Counted from the stretch's first letter, positions 1 to 8,722 are shown. The stretch: 64,000 nt of DNA from JACSRF01 sp964504445 (GCA_964504445.1 CAZDEO010000021.1:5616-69615); one strand, 5' to 3'. Notes: a model not told the origin generated them from the letters alone. A program made the numbers and translations.

Positions 1-90
1 GCGGTACCCTTTAGACTCCAGATGGGTAGCGGCCACAGATTCGCCCCAACTGCCCAATTTTTTACGGCCGTCGCCCTCATTACCGCTCAT
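1..90 (-). CDS. yraN: YraN/UPF0102 family protein, N-terminal fragment
   Basis: This is the first 30 codons of a minus-strand gene that leaves the window. The start ATG overlaps the TGA of the glycosyltransferase upstream (ATGA, 87-90), so the two are translationally coupled. The reading gives a short polar lead, then GSWGESVAATHLESKGYR, which matches the family opening G-x2-GE-x2-A-x2-(Y/H)L-x3-GY. YraN proteins have an endonuclease-like fold and no firmly established reaction. The copy carries an ACGGCCGT octamer at 64-71. Only the N-terminus is visible, so the family call rests on this motif alone. Confidence 0.65.
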   Translation of the reverse strand, partial: MSGNEGDGRKKLGSWGESVAATHLESKGYR

Positions 91-1376
91 AAAATTCCGT
101 TACCCTTCTTCTCCTTGTCCGGTATGATCCGCTGCAGCATGGAATCCCAGGTTTCTGGCGGGCGCACCAACCCGGCCAACTGGTCCATCATGGGTTGCAG
201 CTTCTCCCAATTGCGCAGCCAACGGCCGTGCTCCTTATCGCGCTGCAAATCGGGGCGGGTTTGCAGTAATTCTGCATACAAATCAACCGTGCGCGCCACC
301 GTCTGGCGAATATCAAAGCGCTCACTGGCCTGCCGCGCTTTGGCGCCCATTTCCTGCCGCAGCTTGTCATTCAGGGCCAGCCCTACCATGGCAGCAGCCA
401 ACCCATGCTCTGGCTCAGGGGCAAGCAGGCCCGTTTCTAAGTGCTGGACCGTATCCACAATGCCCGGAGAAGCGGAGGCCGCGACTGGTAAACCGACAGC
501 CATGGCCTCGATCACCGTCAGGGGATGCACCTCAGAAGTGGATGCGGTGACAAAAAGGTCGGCGGGGGCTAAATAGCCAGGTAGCTCGGCATAATCCACC
601 ACACCCATGAAATGAACGGCATCAGCAATCTGCAAGCGCCGCGCCTGGGCCTCTAATTCTTTTTGTACGGCGCCTTTGCCCAACAGCATGAGATGCAAAT
701 GAGGCAGCAGGGAATGGGCAATGGCAAACTGATCCAGCAAGGTATCGAGGTTTTTTTCTTCAGATAGTCGCCCCGTGTAGGCTAAAAGAAGAGCACCATC
801 AGGCAGGCCCAGGTCTTTTTTGCTTAAGGAGCGCGCAGGGTTGTGGAACGGCCGTAAATCCACCCCATTCTCAATCACCACAATCGGGCGCTCGACGCCA
901 AACTCCAGCATAATCTCCTTCACGCTCTGAGAAGGCGTTATCACCACGTCAGCCAGGTCGGTGAAATCTGGCCATACCTGGCGCATAATGGCGTCAGCCG
1001 CTGGCTGAGGGATAGAAATATACGCGCCGGTGTATAGGTCATAGCGAGTGTGGTTGGTGTACACAATGGGGCAACGGCCATAGCGATGGGCCAATTCCAC
1101 GCTCATAAACAGGTGGTGGCAATGGATAATCTCCATCTGCGCCAGACGCTCCTGCGCCTCCCGCGTGTAGCGCATGGTAAAGTAATAACCTGACCCCACC
1201 GGAATGGCCGGTGAGCGCACCACACCTGGCTCTTCCCCCGCCGGATCAGGGTCACCCAGGGTAAACACCGTCACTTCATGGCCTAATTTCTCCAATTCCT
1301 CTTTGTACAATGAAACCATGCGCGTCACGCCATTGACTACCGGCTTGTAACAAGCTGTCACCATACCAATCTTCAT
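87..1376 (-). CDS. GT4 family glycosyltransferase
   Basis: A 429-residue GT-B fold retaining glycosyltransferase. The N-terminus (MKIGMVTACYKPVVNGVTRM) is the usual acceptor-domain strand-loop of GT4 enzymes that glucosylate diacylglycerol or phosphatidylinositol. The C-terminal donor-binding domain has the E-x7-E signature in SEVHPLTVIEAMAVGLP near residues 280-295 and the preceding GRLSEEKN stretch near 200. No signal peptide or membrane segment is seen, so it should act at the cytoplasmic face of the membrane. Family members of this length often make glycolipids; the acceptor cannot be read from sequence. The gene overlaps the yraN start and lies 15 bp downstream of the CinA-like gene, suggesting one transcript. 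Confidence 0.85.
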   Translation of the reverse strand: MKIGMVTACYKPVVNGVTRMVSLYKEELEKLGHEVTVFTLGDPDPAGEEPGVVRSPAIPVGSGYYFTMRYTREAQERLAQMEIIHCHHLFMSVELAHRYGRCPIVYTNHTRYDLYTGAYISIPQPAADAIMRQVWPDFTDLADVVITPSQSVKEIMLEFGVERPIVVIENGVDLRPFHNPARSLSKKDLGLPDGALLLAYTGRLSEEKNLDTLLDQFAIAHSLLPHLHLMLLGKGAVQKELEAQARRLQIADAVHFMGVVDYAELPGYLAPADLFVTASTSEVHPLTVIEAMAVGLPVAASASPGIVDTVQHLETGLLAPEPEHGLAAAMVGLALNDKLRQEMGAKARQASERFDIRQTVARTVDLYAELLQTRPDLQRDKEHGRWLRNWEKLQPMMDQLAGLVRPPETWDSMLQRIIPDKEKKGNGIL

Positions 1377-1391
1377 CGTATTCCCTCCAAC

Positions 1392-2522
1392 TTAGGCATG
1401 TGCCCGTAACCAACGGCGCAAATGAGCCATACCTAAGGAGAAAGCCCAGGCATCAATATTTTCCGGGTGTCCACCAAAAGAACGCTGCGTTACCGATACG
1501 CCGCTTTCCGAAGCTAAAATTACCAAAACCTGAATCCCACCCTGGGTAACATTCTTAAAAACGAGTAGACTCAAATCTGTTTTACTTTGCCATAGCAACT
1601 GGGTAGCTGCCTCGCGGCACCAACTGGTCAAATCATCAGCCAGGGGTGGAATTCGCAAATATCTGGCCAATTCCGCACTGTTATCAACCGGTGTCGAAAA
1701 TATCAGGCCATCACTTTCAGGCCAAACAGCCAGCGTATTCGCAATAATGCGGTTCGTGTGGCATTCAGCCAAAGCAACTTTGGTTTGGCTAGCCACGAGC
1801 ATTTGCAACACAACTTGTTCTAAGCGGGTATCCTCTTCACCGTAAACGTGATCGCCCAACTGCTCTATCACTTCGAACTTGAGTTGAGCCAGTTTCTGCG
1901 CTACCAGTTCCTCGCTCTCCCCCTCTGCCCAAAGACGAATGTTGGTTTGGCCAGCAAAAGAATCATAGGTTATCCGTGTACCAGGGATCTGGGGCAGCTC
2001 GCCTAATTGAGAGCGTACGCTGCTTTCTACGACCCCCACGGCACGTAACAATTTCCAGCCTGATTTGAATGCTGACTCTTGTTGAATTTTGGTTTGCAAA
2101 AAAGGTAATACGGCCGTTTCCAGCACATATGACATTTCTTGTCTATCACGGGGCAGGCAGATAACAAACCCCTGATAGGTTTCCAGCCAGATAGAGGGTA
2201 GGAGCACAGGCTCCACCCCCATCTTTGTCATGAAGTTTCCACGGTCCGGTAAATTTGCTGATGCGTCGAAAAAGCGGGTAACGGCCGTTTGCAACACGCC
2301 CTTCTCTTGTTCATACAAGCTACCAATCGCCAAAACTACATCCGCCCGCTCCAAAGCAATGCGCAAAACGTCAGCAACCAAAGCAACATCTTCCCCCACC
2401 GTCACCTTGCACGTAATAGGCACATTTATCTCGCGCAAACTACGCGAAAGATGCGCAATATTTGTGTCCAACACATCGCTAACCAACAACTCATCGCCAA
2501 TGCTGACTATTTCCACTTTCAT
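1392..2522 (-). CDS. Degenerate CinA-like protein
   Basis: A 376-residue protein with the two-domain plan of CinA (competence/damage-inducible protein; N-terminal MoCF-like domain and C-terminal nicotinamide-nucleotide amidase domain). The opening MKVEIVSIGDELLVSDVLDT matches the CinA start, but the nucleotide-binding GGLGPT-x-DD loop expected near residue 70 reads AIGSLYEQEKG. In the C-terminal domain the AESCTGG active-site loop reads AECHTNR, so the catalytic serine is replaced by cysteine and the glycines are lost. Length is slightly below the usual 410-420. It is either a non-catalytic paralogue or an altered enzyme. It is the first gene of a minus-strand run with the GT4 gene. Confidence 0.7.
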   Translation of the reverse strand: MKVEIVSIGDELLVSDVLDTNIAHLSRSLREINVPITCKVTVGEDVALVADVLRIALERADVVLAIGSLYEQEKGVLQTAVTRFFDASANLPDRGNFMTKMGVEPVLLPSIWLETYQGFVICLPRDRQEMSYVLETAVLPFLQTKIQQESAFKSGWKLLRAVGVVESSVRSQLGELPQIPGTRITYDSFAGQTNIRLWAEGESEELVAQKLAQLKFEVIEQLGDHVYGEEDTRLEQVVLQMLVASQTKVALAECHTNRIIANTLAVWPESDGLIFSTPVDNSAELARYLRIPPLADDLTSWCREAATQLLWQSKTDLSLLVFKNVTQGGIQVLVILASESGVSVTQRSFGGHPENIDAWAFSLGMAHLRRWLRAHA

Positions 2523-2718
2523 AAGTTAAGGTACTTCGTTGTTAACATGGGGATGACAAACCCAGCTTTGTTCATCATTGGCGAGGTTCCTTTAGAACAC
2601 CATCACTCAGGGCAGCGCACCTCTTTCACCAAGAGGAAAAGGCAAATTGGAGTGAGCAAACTTCTCTGCGTGCATCAGCGCGAGGCGATTCTAGCATAAA
2701 GAAAATGGGGTAGCAATC

Positions 2719-2747
2719 TTGACAAAATCGGCCAAATGTTCTAATCT
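2719..2747 (+). promoter_or_regulatory. Sigma70-like promoter for the recombinase-like gene
   Basis: TTGACA at 2719-2724, a 17-bp spacer, and TAATCT at 2742-2747. It is 30 bp upstream of the ATG at 2777, which is preceded by a GGAGAG ribosome-binding site (2770-2775). Confidence 0.65.
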
Positions 2748-2776
2748 AGTCACTAACTACACGAAGCCAGGAGAGA

Positions 2777-3757
2777 ATGATGAGCGATAATAAGCAAAAG
2801 GAACTGTTCCCGCAGGACGAGTCCACCCGGGAAGGCACCACCCTCACCCCAGAGGCTGCCATCAAGGCCGCGCTGAGTCGCTTTGAACGGCACATGCGCG
2901 ACGAAGGATTTGCCCTCAATACGGTCAAGGCATTTGCCAGCGACATCCGCTTATTGGGTAAATACTTGGGCGCCGGGCAGCCCATCGGCGGCATCAGTAC
3001 GCAAAATCTCAATGACTTTTTGAATTGGCTGCTGAACGAACGCGGCGTGCCGTGCAGCCCCAAATCTTACGCGCGGCGGGTCACCACGCTCAAGGTGTTC
3101 TTCAAGTGGCTCCACGAAACTGGCACGCTACCCAATGATCCGGCCACGGCCGTTATCCAACACAGCGTCAAAAGCCCCCTGCCCATCGTACCCAGTGAAG
3201 CCGACATTGAGAAAGCCCTTGTTGCTTCTGAAAACTGGCGGCAGGGCCTGCCGCCGCGCAAAGCGGACGCCCGCCCCCACCTCCTCCTCACTTTGCTGCT
3301 CAAAACGGGCATCAAAAAAAGCGAAGCCATGAACATTGTGCCTAATCACATTGACCGCAGCAACCCCAACCAGCCCATGCTTTTTGTGCGCTACGCCAAC
3401 CCCCGCCTGCGCTACAAAGAGCGCAAGCTGCACCTGGACCCCGATTGGCTGCCGCTGCTGGACGAATATCTGGCCCAATACGATACACCCGACACCCTAT
3501 TCACCTGCACGCCCCGCAACCTGGAGTACATTTTGCGGGACATTGGTGACGACGCTGGCCTGGAGCGAGGTCTCCTTTCTTTTGAAAATCTCCGTTGGGC
3601 ATCTGCCTTGCGGGATTTCCGCAATCAAGAAGAAGAAGATGACATTCGCCAGAAGCTAGGCCTCTCCAAGATAACCTGGCGCGAAACCCGAGCTAAGCTA
3701 GAAAAACTGCTGGCCAAAGAACGGGGCGAACCGGTGGAACAGCGAATGGCTCAGTAA
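2777..3757 (+). CDS. Tyrosine recombinase-fold protein lacking catalytic residues
   Basis: A 326-residue protein with the two-domain layout of XerC/XerD recombinases: a SAM-like core-binding domain at about residues 25-120 (FERHMRDEGFALNTVKAFASDIR, then VTTLKVFFKWL) and a C-terminal catalytic-type domain from about 150. The catalytic set is degraded: TGLR is TGIKKSE (Arg to Lys), the HxLRH box is ENLRW (both His lost, Arg kept), and the LGH...TTxxY segment reads LGLSKITWRETR, with Arg where the nucleophilic Tyr should be. It therefore probably binds DNA without strand cleavage. It starts from a clear promoter and is followed after 19 bp by a small membrane protein gene. No phage genes or attachment sites were seen nearby. 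Confidence 0.75.
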   Translation: MMSDNKQKELFPQDESTREGTTLTPEAAIKAALSRFERHMRDEGFALNTVKAFASDIRLLGKYLGAGQPIGGISTQNLNDFLNWLLNERGVPCSPKSYARRVTTLKVFFKWLHETGTLPNDPATAVIQHSVKSPLPIVPSEADIEKALVASENWRQGLPPRKADARPHLLLTLLLKTGIKKSEAMNIVPNHIDRSNPNQPMLFVRYANPRLRYKERKLHLDPDWLPLLDEYLAQYDTPDTLFTCTPRNLEYILRDIGDDAGLERGLLSFENLRWASALRDFRNQEEEDDIRQKLGLSKITWRETRAKLEKLLAKERGEPVEQRMAQ

Positions 3758-3776
3758 CATGCCAAAGGCTGACTAG

Positions 3777-4295
3777 ATGACCGTATTTACCCTGAACCGC
3801 AAACAGCAAATGTGGTTGGCTATTGGATTGGCATTGGGCCTCACGGCCGTTCTGCAACACATTGGCGCCCCCCTGCCCACAGACGCCGCTCCCGCCGGCA
3901 TTCTCTCCTTTGAATTTGCCGGCAGCGTCCCGAAAGCCCAGGCCATGATTGCCTCTTGGAACGCCCGCGCCCAGGTTCACGCTGGCCTCAGCCTGGGACT
4001 GGACTTTCTATATCCCCTCGTTTACGCTGCCGCCATTTCTTTGGCCTGCCTGGCTGCCGCTCCCCACCTGCCGGGCGTTGGGCCAGCCCTGGCGCAGGGC
4101 CTGTCTCGCGCCATCTGGCTGGCGGCGGCCCTGGACTACGTCGAAAATATCGCCCTCATCCAACTGCTGCTAGGTTCGACCCAGGCTATTTGGCCGCCGC
4201 TGGCCTGGATTTGCGCGGCTATCAAGTTCGCCATCGTGCTGGCAGGCATTTCACTGGCCCTATGGGGAGGCATCTTGGCTGTCATCCGGCGCTAG
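3777..4295 (+). CDS. Four-helix membrane protein of unknown function
   Basis: A 172-residue hydrophobic protein that I do not recognise. Predicted membrane segments lie at about residues 12-30, 78-98, 108-125 and 138-165, with a loop of about 45 residues after the first helix that is probably outside the membrane. Conserved-looking features are LDFLYPLVYAAAISLAC and the ALDYVENIALIQLLL segment, the kind of DxxEN pattern seen in small uncharacterised bacterial membrane proteins. It follows the recombinase-like gene on the same strand and its 3' end converges on the ABC exporter gene with a 22-bp gap. Confidence 0.6.
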   Translation: MTVFTLNRKQQMWLAIGLALGLTAVLQHIGAPLPTDAAPAGILSFEFAGSVPKAQAMIASWNARAQVHAGLSLGLDFLYPLVYAAAISLACLAAAPHLPGVGPALAQGLSRAIWLAAALDYVENIALIQLLLGSTQAIWPPLAWICAAIKFAIVLAGISLALWGGILAVIRR

Positions 4296-4317
4296 AGCCT
4301 TCCTGCCGCGTCCGCCT

Positions 4318-6342
4318 TTACTCGTGACGCAAAGCCGTTACCGGGTCTAGCCGGGCCGCCCGCGCCGCCGGGTACAGCCCAGCAACAATGCCAATGAGGG
4401 CGGCAAAAGCCAGGGAACCTAGCGCCAGCCACCAAGGCACCACGGACAACTGCCCCACCCCGGTAACGCCTTCGTTAATCAAAAATTGACGACCTATCCA
4501 GTCCACCAACCTGCCCAGCAGCGTACCGAAGATCAGGCCAAAGAACCCGCCAATTAAGCCAATCATGCCCGCCTCTACGGTGAACATACGCCGGATTTCG
4601 CGGGCCGATGCGCCCAGGGCCTTGAGCACGCCAATTTCGCGGGTGCGCTCGTAAATGGCCATCATCATGGTGTTGGCCACGCCCAAGGCCGCTACGAGTA
4701 GAGCCAGCCCTCCTACAGACCCCAACAGAGCCTGCATCAAGGACAAGACCTGGTTAGCTACGTCAAGAATAGCTTCTAAAGATTGGACGCTGTAGCCCAT
4801 CTCGCGCAGGGTAGCCGTCACGGCCGTTACCGTCCCCAAATCCGTGGTCCGCACAATCAGCTGGTCATACCCTTGGCGCATCAAAAAATCCGGGTCATCA
4901 AACCACCAGGCAATCATCGCTTCCCGCTCCGCCACCCCCACGTCCAGCGAGCGCGTGGCAAAGCCATCCTGAATGCCAACAATGCGCGTGGTGAAATCGG
5001 CCGTTTCTCCACGCGGCAATGCCACCGTCAGCGTCAGGCTTTCGTCAATCAAATCGGTGTAACGTTCCCCCTCAGCCAGCAGGCGGTCGGCCAGGCCCAC
5101 CGGCAAGATAGCCCCCGCCTGGTTTGCTGGCAAGTCGGTGCCCGCCACCATGTCTGAGCGCCCCGGTGGGCCAAAGCGAAAAGGCATGCCTTCGCCGCTG
5201 GCAATAAACACCGGTAAAACCACGTCACCATAAGTAAGGGTAATGTCCATACCTGCCGGTAAATTCAGCACGGGCGTCACGCTAACCACCTCCGGCAGCG
5301 CGGCAATGTCCGCCACGGACTGGGGCGTCAGCGGCGTTGCCACATCCCGTTGGGCAAAGGGATCAAAGCCATCCGGTTCGGCAAACTGCGGGCTGACAAA
5401 CAAGTTCTCCAGGCCAATGCTCTCAAAATTGCGCTGCACTTCCCGCTGCACGCCCACGCCAAAGGAAACCATAGCCACCAGGGTGACAATGCCAATGAGT
5501 ACACCACCAGCAGTAAGCACATTGCGCACCGGTCGCCGCCGCAAATTGCGCAAGGCAGACTGCACAATATCTTGCATGGTTAATCCAGCAGAAGAAGCTA
5601 CACCGTTACGCGCACCATTTTCAATTGCACCCCTCTGCCGTCTATCCCTTGCTCTAGCGCTATCCTCTATCTCTACAATCTCGCCATCACGCAAGCGGAC
5701 AATGCGGTCAGCATAGGCAGCTACGTCCAGGTCATGGGTAACGACCACCAGGGTGATGCCCTGCTCGCGATTGAGATCTTGCAGCAGGGTCATGATGGAT
5801 TCGCCGGTAGCAGAGTCGAGGTTGCCGGTGGGTTCGTCGGCAAGGATGAGGTCCGGGTTATGTACCAGGGCGCGAGCCACGGCCGTTCTCTGCTGTTCGC
5901 CGCCCGATAGTTCCGTGGGGTAATGGTCCAGGCGGTGACCCAAACCGACGCGCTCTAACAAGGCGCGCGCGCGCGCTTCACGGGCTGCGCGGGGAACCCC
6001 CGCCAGCATGAGGGGCACGGCCACATTTTCCAGGGCCGTCAACCGGGGCAGCAAGTTGAAGCTCTGGAAGATAAAGCCCACCTGCTCCTTGCGGTGGCGG
6101 GTGCGCGCGCCGTCGTCTACGCTGTGCAGGGGCGTGCCGTTCAGCCACAGTTCGCCCGCCGTCGGCCGATCGAGGCCGCCCAACAGGTTGAGCAATGTAG
6201 ATTTGCCAGAACCAGACGGCCCTACCAGGGCGACAAATTCGCCGGGGGCAATGGTTAAATTGAGGTCGCGCAGGGCATGCACGGCCGTTTCCCCCCGCTG
6301 GAAGCTGCGTTCCAGGGACGTTAGTTTAATGGTTTCACTCAT
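4318..6342 (-). CDS. MacB-type ABC transporter, ATPase fused to FtsX-like permease
   Basis: A 674-residue fusion. Residues 1-225 form an ABC ATPase with Walker A GPSGSGKST (41-49), signature LSGGEQQR and Walker B LILADEPT. After a short linker comes a membrane helix near 280, a large extracytoplasmic MacB-like domain (about 300-530), and three more helices at the C-terminus containing the FtsX-type ERTREIGVLKALGA motif. This is the MacB order, with ATPase first. Such proteins act by mechanotransmission on lipoproteins, peptides or drugs at the outer face. It follows the LolA-like gene by 60 bp on the same strand, so that protein is a likely partner or substrate carrier. No MacA adaptor is present here. 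Confidence 0.88.
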   Translation of the reverse strand: MSETIKLTSLERSFQRGETAVHALRDLNLTIAPGEFVALVGPSGSGKSTLLNLLGGLDRPTAGELWLNGTPLHSVDDGARTRHRKEQVGFIFQSFNLLPRLTALENVAVPLMLAGVPRAAREARARALLERVGLGHRLDHYPTELSGGEQQRTAVARALVHNPDLILADEPTGNLDSATGESIMTLLQDLNREQGITLVVVTHDLDVAAYADRIVRLRDGEIVEIEDSARARDRRQRGAIENGARNGVASSAGLTMQDIVQSALRNLRRRPVRNVLTAGGVLIGIVTLVAMVSFGVGVQREVQRNFESIGLENLFVSPQFAEPDGFDPFAQRDVATPLTPQSVADIAALPEVVSVTPVLNLPAGMDITLTYGDVVLPVFIASGEGMPFRFGPPGRSDMVAGTDLPANQAGAILPVGLADRLLAEGERYTDLIDESLTLTVALPRGETADFTTRIVGIQDGFATRSLDVGVAEREAMIAWWFDDPDFLMRQGYDQLIVRTTDLGTVTAVTATLREMGYSVQSLEAILDVANQVLSLMQALLGSVGGLALLVAALGVANTMMMAIYERTREIGVLKALGASAREIRRMFTVEAGMIGLIGGFFGLIFGTLLGRLVDWIGRQFLINEGVTGVGQLSVVPWWLALGSLAFAALIGIVAGLYPAARAARLDPVTALRHE

Positions 6343-6350
6343 GGGAAAAA

Positions 6351-6397
6351 CAAGAGATTAGAGACTGGAGATTTTGCCAATCTCTAATCTCCAATCT
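6351..6397. repeat. Degenerate inverted/direct repeat in the macB leader
   Basis: A 47-bp spacer built from variants of GAGATTAGAGA and GAGATTGG. The two halves are near-perfect inverted copies; the few mismatches would be G-U pairs in RNA. It lies between the LolA-like gene and the macB-type gene and could form an intercistronic hairpin. Confidence 0.5.
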
Positions 6398-6402
6398 CTT
6401 TC

Positions 6403-7632
6403 TTATTGTAAAGACTCCGCCACGGCTAAGGCATTATCCGGGGAGATGTCGCCGCCCACCCAAAAGGTAAACTCCCCTTCGGTCCAGGTGAGCAGGCTGC
6501 GGCGGCCCGCTTCGTCGCTAAAGAGAATGCCTTCTGTCCCGCGCACTGTCACCGTCTCTTGCTGGGTGGCTTCGGCGGGCACGTCAATGGGCAGGGCTGG
6601 CCCTTGGGCCACCACAAAGGTTTTGCCTTCTGGCAGGGTAAAGCGCTGTACGGCCGCGCCGCGCATGTCGCCGCTCTCCGCCAGGCGTGCTCCGTTGGGG
6701 ACAAAGGAGGGAGTCAAGGGAGTGAAGGCCGGTAAGCTGGCAGTCTCGGCAGCTTTGTCGGCATAAGCTGCTTCGGCCATTTCCAGCAAGTCCACAGCCG
6801 GTATCACTTCTGCGCCGGCGGGAATGTCAAAGGTGAAGATGGCGTCATCCAGGCCGGTGTTGATTTCCGCCAGGGAAGCGGTGATGCTGCCCGAACCCAG
6901 CGAACCCTGGGCATAGGCCACGCCCAAAGGCAATTGGTCGCTGCTGCGCAGCCAAACGTTGAGGTAGCCACCGGCGGCGCGCACTTCAGCGGGCATTTTT
7001 TCCGGGATGGGAATGAGACGCAGTTGGTAAGCGCGGGTTCCGGCCATTTCTACGGTGCCATTGCGCTCGGTGGTAAAGTATTCCAGCAGTTTGGCTACGG
7101 CTTCCGCCGGGGTTTGGGGCACGTCCACCTCTTCGGGGTTGAAGGTTTCAGGGTCAAAACCGTCGGGCAGGTATTCCCGGTATTCTTCGGGGATATCTTC
7201 ACCGTGGGGGAATTCGCCCTGGTGTTCGGCCATCTTGTCAGCCAGCAGGGTGGCCATTTCGGCGGTGGTGCCGGTGACGACGGTGTTGCTGGCGGGGTGG
7301 TAGAGCCAGAATTCACTGCCGTTGGTAACGGCCGTCAGCCCCACAAACTCTGCTTCACTGGCGGCCAATACTTCCATGCGGAAGCCCGGTTCCCCATTGG
7401 GTCCCATGTTCAGCTTGCCCCACACAGCCAGGCTGCCGCTGAGGCTTTGGTCAGGCAGGTCGGCCTGCACGTCAATGACAGCACGGCCGTCGGTGATGGT
7501 TTCCAGGGTTTCCAGGGAATGGGTCAGCAAAGCGTCGGCGCTGGGAATCATCATGGCCGCGGTGATGCCCACGCTGGCTACCAGTAGGAGCAAGGTTAAA
7601 AGTATAATCAATGAACGTTTCTTGGTTTTCAT
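6403..7632 (-). CDS. LolA/RseB-like exported protein
   Basis: A 409-residue protein with one N-terminal membrane anchor or uncleaved signal (residues 8-28, no lipobox cysteine). Residues about 35-250 look like the open half-barrel of LolA/RseB-type lipid or lipoprotein binders (SGSLAVWGKLNMGPNGEPGF, YRLRLIP-like strands, then VWLRSSDQLPLGVAY). Residues about 290-409 resemble the DUF4367-type domain often fused behind it, ending in a strand-rich TWTEGEFTFWVGGDIS segment. It precedes the MacB-type exporter on the same strand, which fits a lipoprotein or lipid handling pair. The exact ligand is unknown. The assignment is by fold pattern rather than by diagnostic residues. Confidence 0.6.
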   Translation of the reverse strand: MKTKKRSLIILLTLLLLVASVGITAAMMIPSADALLTHSLETLETITDGRAVIDVQADLPDQSLSGSLAVWGKLNMGPNGEPGFRMEVLAASEAEFVGLTAVTNGSEFWLYHPASNTVVTGTTAEMATLLADKMAEHQGEFPHGEDIPEEYREYLPDGFDPETFNPEEVDVPQTPAEAVAKLLEYFTTERNGTVEMAGTRAYQLRLIPIPEKMPAEVRAAGGYLNVWLRSSDQLPLGVAYAQGSLGSGSITASLAEINTGLDDAIFTFDIPAGAEVIPAVDLLEMAEAAYADKAAETASLPAFTPLTPSFVPNGARLAESGDMRGAAVQRFTLPEGKTFVVAQGPALPIDVPAEATQQETVTVRGTEGILFSDEAGRRSLLTWTEGEFTFWVGGDISPDNALAVAESLQ

Positions 7633-7810
7633 AGCATCTCCTGTTAACAGTGTTCGAGGGGTACAGGAAACAGGTTATAAAAAGGTATGGTATGGTTTGT
7701 GGCCTGTATCCCGCGTAATTTTAAGTAAATGGTTCTCCTTTGATTGTAACCTTCACCCCTTAAAACACCGCCACCCTCTCATGTGTGACACAGCTATAAA
7801 ATTTCCATAA

Positions 7811-7850
7811 TTTTCCCGGAAACTCCAAGTTACCGGGAAAATTGGAGTTT
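7811..7850. repeat. Two interleaved 9-bp inverted repeats (S1-S2-GTTA-S1'-S2')
   Basis: TTTTCCCGG (7811-7819) pairs with CCGGGAAAA (7833-7841), and AAACTCCAA (7820-7828) pairs with TTGGAGTTT (7842-7850). Both pairings are perfect. Because the arms alternate, the two stems cross; with no linker nucleotides they could not both form fully and would compete. It lies downstream of the secreted-protein gene on the minus strand and may act as its terminator. Confidence 0.6.
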
Positions 7851-7854
7851 GATG

Positions 7855-8004
7855 TTAATAATCCAAATACGCCAGGTGCTCCGGTAACTGCTTTGTTGCC
7901 AGAAAATCCAGCACAAATGCTTGGTAATCAAAGGATTCGCCCAACAGGTCTTTGATGAACTGGTAATCAACCAATTGGCCGCGGCGTTGCCGAATCCATT
8001 CCAA
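7855..8004 (-). pseudogene. Possible C-terminal gene remnant
   Basis: About 50 codons read WIRQRRGQLVDYQFIKDLLG, followed by a segment containing SFDYQAFVLDFLATKQL and a stop at 7855. Composition and codon pattern look protein-like, but there is no credible start: upstream the frame runs antisense into the neighbouring gene. It may be the tail of a deleted gene. No family is recognised, and chance is a real alternative. Confidence 0.2.
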
Positions 8005-8008
8005 GTAA

Positions 8009-8608
8009 TTAGGGCATATTTTGCACAGCCGGCAAAAAGACATCCACCGGGTCTGTACTAAAACGCAGCGGCAAAGCGCCTTGGTCTTCATTCGGGCTAA
8101 TAAGGGATGTGTCCGCATTGTATACAACATATCCATCAAACCTAACCTTTGGATGGACGTACAACACGCCATAGGTGGTGAAATCTGTAAAGTTCGTGCT
8201 TACATTGTTTTGCCAGCTTGGGGGCGGCGCTGTCGCCGTCAGGCTGTCGCTGAGTAAGTACACCCGTTCATAAGGGTCCAGAAATACGTCAATATCTACG
8301 AGCAAAGAGCCGCTGCCGTCCACGCCCAACACGGTTACCGTATGGGCAATGGTGTCGGTGTTGGCCAAAGTAATCACGGTGGCTGTGCCATTTCCGTCCT
8401 GAGGCATGAAGTAAACGGGCCGGGTGCCCGGAGCCTGGGTAATAATGGCTTCGGTAACGGAACCTAACACAGGGGGCGGCGTGTGGTCGTCCGCGCCGGG
8501 CAGGGCGGGCTGGGAAGCCACCCGCGCCACAGAGCCATTCAGGGCCATGCCTACGGCCGTAAAGAACATCGCGGCTAGAATACCAAAGAACCAATAACGC
8601 TTTTTCAT
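8009..8608 (-). CDS. Secreted protein of unknown function
   Basis: A 199-residue protein with a clear signal peptide (KKRYWFFGILAAMFFTAVGMA, cleavage expected around residue 22-32). The mature part is beta-rich and short of charged residues: VYFMPQDGNGTATVITLANT, then a VLGVDGSGSLLVDIDVFLDP stretch. It ends in DVFLPAVQ followed by four residues, a hydrophobic-Pro ending that resembles the FLPLV-type tails of many secreted proteins in this group. No enzyme motif is seen; an immunoglobulin-like surface module is a reasonable guess. It diverges from the large nuclease lipoprotein gene with 114 bp between starts. Confidence 0.55.
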   Translation of the reverse strand: MKKRYWFFGILAAMFFTAVGMALNGSVARVASQPALPGADDHTPPPVLGSVTEAIITQAPGTRPVYFMPQDGNGTATVITLANTDTIAHTVTVLGVDGSGSLLVDIDVFLDPYERVYLLSDSLTATAPPPSWQNNVSTNFTDFTTYGVLYVHPKVRFDGYVVYNADTSLISPNEDQGALPLRFSTDPVDVFLPAVQNMP

Positions 8609-8722
8609 GAGTATCTACCTCCAAGTAAATTTGCCTCTTACTTTACCATTTTTTCATGATGCCTGCTGATTCAGGTAAACTATCTGCTGAAAAACCTGCA
8701 CGAATAGGACGAAAAAGTACCC

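Larger units (their letters stand above)
7633..8008. other. Gene-poor spacer with interleaved inverted repeats
   Basis: This 376-bp stretch holds no complete gene. It contains the 40-bp interleaved repeat at 7811-7850 and, on the minus strand at 7855-8004, an open stretch of about 50 codons that looks like a protein tail without its beginning. The rest is AT-rich leader sequence of the LolA-like gene. Confidence 0.5.

Noticed and set aside
2777..3757. Integrase of a prophage or genomic island
   Set aside because: Catalytic residues are missing and no phage genes, tRNA or attachment repeats lie nearby.
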